Shown in pieces: positions 8,932 through 16,317 of a stretch of DNA of 64,000 nucleotides; positions within the stretch are counted from its first letter, which is position 1, and each line of letters starts with the position of its first letter. This stretch comes from Fibrobacter sp. UBA4375 (lineage in GTDB: Bacteria; Fibrobacterota; Fibrobacteria; Fibrobacterales; Fibrobacteraceae), in contig DGRZ01000050.1 in the NCBI GenBank assembly GCA_002391195.1, positions 432-64,431 on the forward strand. The letters run 5' to 3'. A program made the position numbers and the translations under genes. The notes beneath the pieces are model-generated. The model saw only the letters and a list, made by a program, of their open reading frames with translations. It did not search any database and was not told the DNA's origin.

Positions 8932-10854
8932 TTACACCACCTTGACCGTGGTATTTGGGCTGATTGTTTTGAAGATTTCGGTGACGTTGATTTTGGCGGA
9001 GTCGCTTTTGAAGCTGGAATCGCGGAAAACGGCGCGGAGGGGCTTGGCGGCTGCGATTTGGCGGATGGCGGCTTCGGGGATGTCGTTTGCGAAGCAGGCG
9101 ACTAGGTCGCCGTCGTTGACATTATAGACTTGGAGGTTTTCGATGGTTTCGGTTTTGATGGGGAGCGAGAGCGGGACGCCCCAATCGACGAGGCAGCCGA
9201 AGAGGAGATCCATGTCGGTGCGGCCGTCCTTGATGTTGCTGATTTGCTCGACGAGGTCTTGCTGGGAGATTTCGCCGGCGGAGTAATAGACGTCCTTCAT
9301 GTTGGAGTCGTCGATTTTCAGGACGCGGAAGCCGATATCCAGCGGTTTTGCGGTTGCGGGCTTGTCGTTTGCGCTTTCGAACAGGTCTGTTTTGTCGGTG
9401 GCAGATTTTTCTTTGGCTTGTTGTTCTGCGAGGATTTTGTCGCCTGCGCGGCGGATGCGCTCCTTGCCGATTTCACAGATGGTCTTGTAGCCAGCCTTTG
9501 CTGCTTCTGAATTTTCGTCGCATTTTTCTGGAAGTTGAATCATGATGAATTTTCGATGGCCGCCGTCTTCAGCATTCAATTGCATAACGGCATGCGCAGT
9601 TGTCGCAGAGCCAGAGAAGAAGTCTAGAACAATAAAGTCCTTAGATTCATTCTGATCAACAAATAATTTTACAAGATCTGTCGGTTTCGGAAAATCGAAA
9701 AAAGTTTTCTCATCAAAAAGTCCTTTTAATTCTCTTGTTCCTTGAGTGTTATAAACCGTATTCAAGATGGTGCTAATTCCAGTATATAAGCTTCCCAAAT
9801 CCTTTACAAACATTTTTTTTCTTGGACGACCAGAAGGGTCTGCGGGAAAGAGGATTTCTTTTTTTTCAATCAACTCTTTCATATGATTTTTATCATATCG
9901 CCATCCCAATGGTGGACAGGGATATGTTATGCCAGTTTCCGGATTTGTTAAATCATAATGTAAATTAGGCCTTTTATCAGCAGTTGCCAACCCTGTCAAA
10001 TCCGAACTTCTCCAATTTCCTCTTGGGTCATTATCTGGATTTGAAAATTTTGTCATGTCTGACAAAACTCCTTTCAATTTTCCATCACAACATCTAAAAT
10101 ACGCTAAACAATATTCATGATCTTCTGATACCCCATTTTTTGAACGGCTATCAACCATCTGTCTTCTTTTCCATACGAAATCGCCAACAAAACAATCTCC
10201 ACCAAACACTTCGTCGCAAATCTTTTTCAGGTTCGCTTGTTCGTTATCGTCGATGCTGATAAATATCACGCCGTCATCGGTGAGCAGGTTGCGGGCGAGC
10301 AGCAGGCGGCTGTAAATCATGGAACACCAGTCGGAATGGAAACGGCCGTTGCTGCCGGAATTCTGCACCATGCGATTTCCTTCGTCGTCCACGGCGCCGC
10401 TTTCTTCGGCGTACTTGGCGCTATCCATGCGGAAGTCGTCTTTGTAGATAAAGTCGTTGCCGGTGTTGTAGGGCGGGTCGATGTATATCATCTTGACCTT
10501 GCCCAGGTAGCCCTCTTGCAAGAGTTTCAGGGCTTCGAGGTTGTCGCCTTCGATGTAGAGGTTCTCGGTGGTGTCGAAGTTCTTGGATTCTTCCACGCAG
10601 GGGCGCAGCGTCTTGCGGATGGGTTTCGCGGCTTCTACCATGGCGTCGCGCTTGCCGACCCAGGTAAATTCGTAGGACTCGTCGCCTTCCGCGACGCTCT
10701 CGCCGAGCATCTGCTTGAGCGCATCGAAATTCACCGCTTTCTTCAACTTGCCATCCTTGGCCTTACTTTCGGTCACGCAATTCGGGAACAGCGCGGCAAT
10801 CTTCTTGACATTCATCTGCGCCATATCGGGAGTTTCAAACTTCATCTTTTCCAT
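8932..10854 (-). CDS. mod: Type III (beta-class) DNA adenine methyltransferase, Mod subunit
   Basis: Modifies the recognition site of the type III system and confers specificity on Res. The product (about 640 aa from the ATG at 10854, which has an AAAGG site; an in-frame start at 10896 is less likely) has the catalytic DPPY motif at about 126-129 and the AdoMet-binding FSGSATT at about 413-419. DPPY-first order defines the beta class, with the target-recognition domain lying between them. The DNA encoding that middle part (about 9540-10220) is visibly more AT-rich than the two flanks, suggesting exchange of the specificity domain. It is the first gene of the minus-strand run 689-10854 and diverges from the DUF4143 ATPase gene at 11150. 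Confidence 0.9.
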   Translation of the reverse strand: MEKMKFETPDMAQMNVKKIAALFPNCVTESKAKDGKLKKAVNFDALKQMLGESVAEGDESYEFTWVGKRDAMVEAAKPIRKTLRPCVEESKNFDTTENLYIEGDNLEALKLLQEGYLGKVKMIYIDPPYNTGNDFIYKDDFRMDSAKYAEESGAVDDEGNRMVQNSGSNGRFHSDWCSMIYSRLLLARNLLTDDGVIFISIDDNEQANLKKICDEVFGGDCFVGDFVWKRRQMVDSRSKNGVSEDHEYCLAYFRCCDGKLKGVLSDMTKFSNPDNDPRGNWRSSDLTGLATADKRPNLHYDLTNPETGITYPCPPLGWRYDKNHMKELIEKKEILFPADPSGRPRKKMFVKDLGSLYTGISTILNTVYNTQGTRELKGLFDEKTFFDFPKPTDLVKLFVDQNESKDFIVLDFFSGSATTAHAVMQLNAEDGGHRKFIMIQLPEKCDENSEAAKAGYKTICEIGKERIRRAGDKILAEQQAKEKSATDKTDLFESANDKPATAKPLDIGFRVLKIDDSNMKDVYYSAGEISQQDLVEQISNIKDGRTDMDLLFGCLVDWGVPLSLPIKTETIENLQVYNVNDGDLVACFANDIPEAAIRQIAAAKPLRAVFRDSSFKSDSAKINVTEIFKTISPNTTVKVV

Positions 10855-10926
10855 GGGATACCTTTGTCCGAAATATATAATTATATCGGTTGCCAAAAGT
10901 GAGAAAAGTGTCGTGGAAACACAGAA

Positions 10927-10971
10927 ATATCACGATAAAAGTGTTGGAAAACTACACTTTTATCAAGATAT
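10927..10971. repeat. 45-nt palindromic repeat, copy 1
   Basis: The two arms GATAAAAGTGT and ACACTTTTATC pair around a short loop, extended by ATATC and GATAT at the outer ends. A 24-base stretch (10948-10971) is present as an exact reverse complement at 20925-20948, where it is part of an equally long 45-nt palindrome. It lies in the divergent gap between mod and the DUF4143 ATPase gene. Confidence 0.8.
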
Positions 10972-10997
10972 ACGGAAGACGGGGGTAAAAACGGCGA

Positions 10998-11016
10998 TTT
11001 TAGCGAAATTTCGCCA
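10998..11016. repeat. 19-bp repeat with 12-bp perfect palindrome, copy 1
   Basis: This site contains GCGAAATTTCGC, a perfect palindrome, and the full 19 bp (TTTTAGCGAAATTTCGCCA) recur at 19893-19911. The two copies lie on either side of the block holding the DUF4143, RloC-like, DUF4391 and helicase genes. It could be an operator or an insertion boundary; the sequence does not decide. Confidence 0.5.
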
Positions 11017-11042
11017 ACTTTCGCGATTTGCCGCTATTTTCA

Positions 11043-11131
11043 TTGAAAAATCTATAATTTTTAACAGATTTTATGTTGAAATATCTATAATTTTAGGGTA
11101 TATTTATGTTGAAAAATCTATAATTTTTGGA
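11043..11131 (+). repeat. Three 33-bp tandem repeats upstream of the DUF4143 ATPase gene
   Basis: A core TTGAAAAATCTATAATTTTT begins at 11043 and 11109, with a slightly diverged copy at 11076, giving an exact 33-bp period. Each unit carries TATAAT, so the array is a candidate multi-promoter or regulator-binding region for the gene starting at 11150. An AGGAAGC-type ribosome site follows the last unit. Confidence 0.75.
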
Positions 11132-11149
11132 TAAAAAAGGCGAGGAAGC

Positions 11150-12481
11150 ATGTTCAAACGCAAGGCATACGACAAATTGAAGGAGTGGAAACAGACTTAC
11201 TCCGGGCGGTACGCCTGCCTTCTGGAGGGGGCGCGGCGCGTGGGCAAATCCACCATCGCCGAGGAATTCGCCAAGAACGAATACGAATCCTACATCCGGA
11301 TTGACTTCGCCAATGTCACAGACGAAATGCTAGATGTCTTTCGCGATATTTCCAAGCCGGACCTTTTCTTTTTGCGCCTCCAGGCAGAGACGGGCGTGAA
11401 CCTCAAGGAACGTAAGTCCGCGATTATCTTCGACGAAATCCAGTTGCAGCCCAAGGTGCGCCAGGCAATCAAATACCTTGTTCAAGACGGCCGCTACGAC
11501 TACATCGAAACAGGGTCGCTAATATCCATCAAAAAGAACATCCAGGGAATCGTTATCCCTTCCGAGGAGCACAAGATTAACGTCTATCCCATGGATTACG
11601 AGGAATTCATGTGGGCTATTGGCAAAGATCCCGCGGTGATACGCGAAATCTACAAGGCCAAGACACCCATCGGGAACGCCACCAACAGAAGCCTGATGCG
11701 TGATTTTCGGCTTTACATGGCTGTCGGCGGCATGCCGCAAGCGGTCGATGCATACATCCGCAAGGAAAACTTCGAGGTTATCGACGGTATTAAGCGGAAA
11801 ATCAACGACCTGTATTTTGACGACTTGAAAAAACTGGACCCGACAGGACGTTTGTCCAATATTTATAAAGCTATCCCGAGCCAGCTCGCGCTGAAGAAAA
11901 AGAACTTCACAATCACTAAAGCGACGGGCAAGCAGAAAACGCCAAAAGACGAGGAACGCTTTTTTGAACTGATGGATTCAAAGACGGTGCTCGCCTGCTA
12001 CCACGTGAGTAATCCGGCCTCGGCCCTAGCACAGACAAAGGATTTGGACAAGTTCAAACTCTACACCGCCGATACGGGACTTTTTATCTCGCTGATGTTC
12101 GATAACTCGAAACAGACCAACGAGATTTACAAGAAACTTCTGAGCGACAAGCTGGATGCCGATTTAGGCTACCTGTACGAAAATGTCGCGGCCCAGATTA
12201 TAGCATCAAGCGACAGGGAACTGTATTACCACACCTGGCAAAAAGAAAACAGCACGCATTACTACGAGATTGACTTTCTGCTATCGCACGGCCACAAGGT
12301 TGTCCCTGTCGAAATCAAGTCCTCGGCGGCGCGGAACCACGAATCCATCGACCAGTTCGCAGAAAAGTATTCCAAAAAGGTTTACCGCAGAATCCTCTTC
12401 TCGCAAAAGGACGTGGACCACGTAGGGACACTACAACTCAAACCACTGTATATGCTACCGTTTGCGATTGAGGAGATGTAG
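11150..12481 (+). CDS. AAA_14/DUF4143 ATPase
   Basis: The 443-aa product shows the usual architecture of this family. There is an N-terminal P-loop GARRVGKST (about 27-35), Walker B AIIFDEIQLQ (about 90-99), and a C-terminal DUF4143 part. The latter contains a restriction-like core, YEIDFLL followed by VVPVEIKSSA. These ATPases are common in gut bacteria; their cellular role is poorly known. The gene is the only plus-strand gene inside the defence run. It is convergent with the RloC-like gene (28 bp between ends) and divergent from mod. With its repeat-bearing promoter it looks like a cassette dropped into an existing operon; that is inference. Confidence 0.8.
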   Translation: MFKRKAYDKLKEWKQTYSGRYACLLEGARRVGKSTIAEEFAKNEYESYIRIDFANVTDEMLDVFRDISKPDLFFLRLQAETGVNLKERKSAIIFDEIQLQPKVRQAIKYLVQDGRYDYIETGSLISIKKNIQGIVIPSEEHKINVYPMDYEEFMWAIGKDPAVIREIYKAKTPIGNATNRSLMRDFRLYMAVGGMPQAVDAYIRKENFEVIDGIKRKINDLYFDDLKKLDPTGRLSNIYKAIPSQLALKKKNFTITKATGKQKTPKDEERFFELMDSKTVLACYHVSNPASALAQTKDLDKFKLYTADTGLFISLMFDNSKQTNEIYKKLLSDKLDADLGYLYENVAAQIIASSDRELYYHTWQKENSTHYYEIDFLLSHGHKVVPVEIKSSAARNHESIDQFAEKYSKKVYRRILFSQKDVDHVGTLQLKPLYMLPFAIEEM

Positions 12482-12509
12482 GGGAAATATCAGACTATTG
12501 ATAAATTCC

Positions 12510-14747
12510 TTATGTACCCTCTTCTGCAGGTTCAACACCCATCATTGCGTTATAATGGTCCACAAAGCCTGTTTTTTCAAAAATTTTCTTAAAAAGAACT
12601 TGATATTTGCCAGTATCAATATCTTTAAACTCCGATATATTTACTATATCAGAATGAGAACCCCTATTTATAAATCTATAAAAAGGCTTAAAATCTGCTT
12701 CTTCACAACTTAATTCTTCTAAAGCCTTCTGTAATTTTCCTTTTCTTTTTACAAAAGAAAAATAGTACTCTAATATATTCCTCATTGTATTGGGCAGCAA
12801 TCTAACCGGAGCCTTCCCTTCAAGACATTCTTTATACAATAACCAAGACGACTGATAATCGTTTTGAATTTCATCTTTACCCATTGAAATAATTTCGCTC
12901 GCTTTGTTCTTTCGTATTCTAAAGAAAGGATAAGGACCACTTGTAGCCTTTTCATATTTTTTCAAATATTTATCTAACTGATGCTCTGATATTTCGTAAA
13001 AAAAATACAAGTTGTGCGTAAATATAAGCAACTGTTCAGGAATAATATTTTTTCCTTGAGTAAATGTGTTGGCAATCAAATAAGATATCTCATATACATA
13101 GTTTTGTGACAAACTTGATATGGGGTCATCAATAACTATAATCTTATTGACTAACGCATTTACCCTTCTTTTATCCACGCCTCCTTTGCATAATTCAAGA
13201 AAATAGAGAAATGTTATTAATGTTTTCTCGCCTTCACTTAATGTCTTATATACATCATCGGAATCTTCAGTTTGAGCCGCTTCGTCTCTTTTTATTTTAA
13301 AATGGCCAGGATTTTCAGGATTTTCCACAATATGAAAATCCGATAATCCTAACGAATCGATTTCCGCATTAATATTTGTAATCGTAGCCTGCATAGACAC
13401 AAGCTTTTCAGTATTCACCAAAATATCTTGTTCAAGTGCACCAATGTCTCTTTTATATTCAGATGCTTTTTCTTGATGAGTTTTCATAGCGCCGTCAAAA
13501 TTCTTTATTTTTTCATCATATTGAATAAGATCATCATGATATTTTTTTTCTACCCACTGCCAAAAAAGGGAATTTATTTCGTCTTTTTCTTTTTGCGGAT
13601 TTCCAAGACGGCTATTAAAAATATTAGCCTCTTCATTTATTTTTGTTAGGATTTCATTGATTTCAGAGACTTTTGCATCTAAAGGCGCTAATTTGATTTG
13701 AACAGACGGATTTCTTCGTTTTTCATTAATCAAATTTTTATTTTTTTCGTACAAATCTCTAAATGATTGTACGGATTTTGTTAATTCAATATTATCAATT
13801 TGCGTTTCGTCAAAAGAAATAGCATAGTGATAAGAACGTTCGTATTGCTGAAATAAGCCATCTAATTGTTGGATTTTGTTTTTATACACCAAATCAAAAA
13901 TTTTTTCACACTCTTCTTTAAAACCGTTTGGCAATATTTGTTGGCAAAAAGGGCATTTTCCATCCGCTTTCTCAACATAATAAGCATAACCAGTCCTGAA
14001 CCAGTCAAGATTATGCAAAGAATCAATTAGTTCTTTTAAATACGAATCACCAGTTCCTATTATACTTTCATTCCAAAGATCATTTGATTCCATTTCCGCG
14101 AACTTTTCGGAAATTAAATTAAAGGTTTTCTTTGGCTCAGGGGGATTTTCTAATAATTTAGCTCTTATTTTTAAATCTTCAATATTTATAATAGTTTCGG
14201 CAGGAGCTGAGACTACATTTCTTAATTTAGTCCAAAAATCATCCTTATTTTTCGCCCCCTTTAAGCAGAAATCAAGTTCTTTTTTTTCAAAATCTTGTTT
14301 AATCTTAAAAACTTTGTTTTTTATTTTTTGGAACTCATTATCAATATCATCTTTGCATTTTTTTGTAGCTTGAGATTCGGCATCATAAAGAGGTTGTTTC
14401 TTTTCAATTTCTTTTTTATCTAATTCTATCTGTCTCTCTGCATCAACATTTTTTTCTCCTAAAGAGAATATGCCCTGTTGTTCTTTGTTTTCATAAAAAA
14501 CACTTGTTACAAATTGACTATTATATACAACTATTTCTTTTTCCCCAGCAGAATCCCACTCCACACTACATGACGAATACTTAGAAGGCAATGGATCTCC
14601 TTTTGAGTATGCTAACAAGTAATTCGTTATAGATGATTTTCCAGAACCATTTAATCCATAGAATAAGGCTAATTTTTTACCATCCAGATTTATTCGCACT
14701 GGATTTTTGTAACTCGCCGTTTTATAAATATTTAATGTTTTAATCAT
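12510..14747 (-). CDS. RloC/PrrC-like zinc-hook ATPase, candidate anticodon nuclease
   Basis: This is a 745-aa SMC-like AAA_13 protein. Walker A is at 31-39 (GLNGSGKSS), a CPFC zinc hook at 265-268 lies between coiled-coil stretches, LSEGEK is at 503-508, Walker B VIDDPISS at 538-545 and His578 is in the switch loop. The C-terminal region has MRNILEYYF (Arg656, Glu660) and NRGSHSD (His698). This repeats the R-x3-E...H pattern proposed as the anticodon-nuclease triad in PrrC and RloC, which cut tRNA when phage interfere with restriction. The DDPISS Walker B and zinc hook favour RloC. The start overlaps the preceding 309-aa gene by 4 bp. The DNA is strongly AT-rich. tRNA cleavage is inference from motifs. 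Confidence 0.7.
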   Translation of the reverse strand: MIKTLNIYKTASYKNPVRINLDGKKLALFYGLNGSGKSSITNYLLAYSKGDPLPSKYSSCSVEWDSAGEKEIVVYNSQFVTSVFYENKEQQGIFSLGEKNVDAERQIELDKKEIEKKQPLYDAESQATKKCKDDIDNEFQKIKNKVFKIKQDFEKKELDFCLKGAKNKDDFWTKLRNVVSAPAETIINIEDLKIRAKLLENPPEPKKTFNLISEKFAEMESNDLWNESIIGTGDSYLKELIDSLHNLDWFRTGYAYYVEKADGKCPFCQQILPNGFKEECEKIFDLVYKNKIQQLDGLFQQYERSYHYAISFDETQIDNIELTKSVQSFRDLYEKNKNLINEKRRNPSVQIKLAPLDAKVSEINEILTKINEEANIFNSRLGNPQKEKDEINSLFWQWVEKKYHDDLIQYDEKIKNFDGAMKTHQEKASEYKRDIGALEQDILVNTEKLVSMQATITNINAEIDSLGLSDFHIVENPENPGHFKIKRDEAAQTEDSDDVYKTLSEGEKTLITFLYFLELCKGGVDKRRVNALVNKIIVIDDPISSLSQNYVYEISYLIANTFTQGKNIIPEQLLIFTHNLYFFYEISEHQLDKYLKKYEKATSGPYPFFRIRKNKASEIISMGKDEIQNDYQSSWLLYKECLEGKAPVRLLPNTMRNILEYYFSFVKRKGKLQKALEELSCEEADFKPFYRFINRGSHSDIVNISEFKDIDTGKYQVLFKKIFEKTGFVDHYNAMMGVEPAEEGT

Positions 14748-15673
14748 AGTCCCGCTTGATTTATATTTTCCTTTCCAAAAACAACTAATGCTTGTTTTAG
14801 GACTGCGTTATTTTCAAATATGGCAGTCAGATCTATTCCTTTGTGAATTTTATTACGCGGATTAACATTCATCACAGCAAGTATTCGCATCAAGCATAGA
14901 CTTAGATTTATCGGGTTGATAAATACTCTTTGGCTCATAACTGACGCCCATTGAACCAGCTCCGCCATACCAAACATACTATATTGATCGTTTTTTCTAA
15001 TCGCTCCGTCTTTCTGGTCGTACATTTTTCTAATCGGAATACCTGAGGGGTGCGTCAATTCACACAATTGCGCATAATATAATTTATATGTATTTATTCC
15101 TTCAGGGCCATCTATTTCTCCTAGCGATTCGATATAATCTTTATTTTGTTTAGCTTCCGGCAAATATGGTTCACCCCGTCTAGCATTATCTTGCTTCCTA
15201 TTTGCAAAAATAAATTCGTTCAACAGATTCTCCATTTCTTCATAAGCATATATTTTTTTCGGCATATTTGAGCCATCACATAATAACCACTCTTCGATAT
15301 GCGTTTTTTCTTCAAACAGAAAGCCTATACTCTTTTTTAGAGAAATTCTAGCGTCTCCTGCAGATTCCATAGCCCCCCTTAATGAAGCAGCAGCCGTCAA
15401 CCAATTATCCGCTTCAATCGCATCAAAAAAGCCTTTTGCCCATTCTATAGTTCTTATTAGCAAGGAAACGGCAGAAAGGTTCATTTTTTCTAGTATCTCT
15501 CTGTAGTAATCTTGCATTGCTACTAATGGGTCTTGTTGATGAATTGATTCATCAGTCCAAACACTCCAATTATAAACGGAATCGTCTAAAAGTTTTTTCT
15601 TATCTAGTGAGCAAACAACTTCTTTTACATGTTCAAGTTGTTTCAAAAGAACTTTATTTTCATCTTTAATCAT
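14744..15673 (-). CDS. Hypothetical helical protein, 309 aa, partner of RloC-like ATPase
   Basis: No certain family. The protein is all-helical in appearance. Segments such as SLRGAMESAGDARI and YYAQLCELTHPSG resemble HEPN-like or AbiV/DUF5677-type helical bundles, but a clear R-x4-6-H RNase motif is not visible. It overlaps both neighbours by 4 bp (DUF4391 upstream, RloC-like downstream), so its translation is coupled to both. It could sense phage interference or hold the ATPase inactive; this is only suggested by position. Confidence 0.55.
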   Translation of the reverse strand: MIKDENKVLLKQLEHVKEVVCSLDKKKLLDDSVYNWSVWTDESIHQQDPLVAMQDYYREILEKMNLSAVSLLIRTIEWAKGFFDAIEADNWLTAAASLRGAMESAGDARISLKKSIGFLFEEKTHIEEWLLCDGSNMPKKIYAYEEMENLLNEFIFANRKQDNARRGEPYLPEAKQNKDYIESLGEIDGPEGINTYKLYYAQLCELTHPSGIPIRKMYDQKDGAIRKNDQYSMFGMAELVQWASVMSQRVFINPINLSLCLMRILAVMNVNPRNKIHKGIDLTAIFENNAVLKQALVVFGKENINQAGL

Positions 15674-16317
15674 AGTTTTGCATCCTTTTCCAATTTCCTT
15701 ATTTCAGCCCTTATTTCCACCTGTCTGTTAAACTGCTTTTCATTGGCGAGTTTTTTCTCCAGTTTTTCGATTTGGGCCCTGATTTTTTGGTCTTGTTTAT
15801 TTTGTAAAATATAATCTTTTAAAGAGGTTTTAGATTGCTTCGCTTCGCTCGCAATGACGTAATCTGGAGCGGCACTGCGGACGATGGATTCGTAGATTTC
15901 GTCCATGTTGCTGCCAAACAAATTAAATATGGGTTCATCGGCAGGTTTCCACGGAGTTTCGAAGGATTCCAAGAAAGTTTCGTCCTTCTCTTTTTCCTTG
16001 AAGTTCACGAACAGTTTCGTCCGGTCTTCGAAAGTCAATACAAAGACGTTGTGATGATGCAGGTTCTGGTCTATGAACTCAAACAGCTTGCGCGGGCATT
16101 CGGCAAGCTTCATCTTGACTTCAAAAACATCAATTTCGTTCACCAGTAGACCCTTTTCTGCGGCCATGGTCTGTGCGGTCAGCTTATTTTGCCATACAAT
16201 CTGTTCCACGTACTTAACAAACAGGTTCTTTACCGCCGTGTTGATGGCGCACTTACTGTAGAACTTTTCCTTGGGCACGTTCTTGCCCACGTATGTCGAA
16301 GAGGGCAGGTTTATCAT
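15670..16317 (-). CDS. DUF4391 protein
   Basis: This 215-aa protein fits DUF4391: it starts MINLPSSTYVGKNVPKEKFY and has the typical block WQNKLTAQTM...EIDVFEVKMK. The family is usually found beside PLD/SNF2-type helicases and type III-like methylases, as here. The Asp-x-Phe-Glu-x-Lys strand could mark a nuclease-like fold; this is tentative. It overlaps the helicase stop by 4 bp. The C-terminal quarter (about residues 160-215) is a charged coiled coil encoded by AT-rich DNA. A REP-like sequence sits in frame at the junction (15833-15864). Confidence 0.7.
   Translation of the reverse strand: MINLPSSTYVGKNVPKEKFYSKCAINTAVKNLFVKYVEQIVWQNKLTAQTMAAEKGLLVNEIDVFEVKMKLAECPRKLFEFIDQNLHHHNVFVLTFEDRTKLFVNFKEKEKDETFLESFETPWKPADEPIFNLFGSNMDEIYESIVRSAAPDYVIASEAKQSKTSLKDYILQNKQDQKIRAQIEKLEKKLANEKQFNRQVEIRAEIRKLEKDAKL
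15833..15864. repeat. REP-like sequence inside the DUF4391 gene
   Basis: The bases contain GATTGCTTCGCTTCGCTCGC followed by AATGAC. Read on the minus strand they give VIASEAKQS, a peptide familiar as the translation of a dispersed intergenic repeat in many bacteria. It falls exactly where the gene changes from host-like to AT-rich composition. Confidence 0.6.

Noticed and set aside
689..10854. Simple two-gene type III restriction system
   Set aside because: mod and res are present but about 5 kb of other defence genes separate them, and the helicase and DUF4391 genes upstream point to a larger framework.
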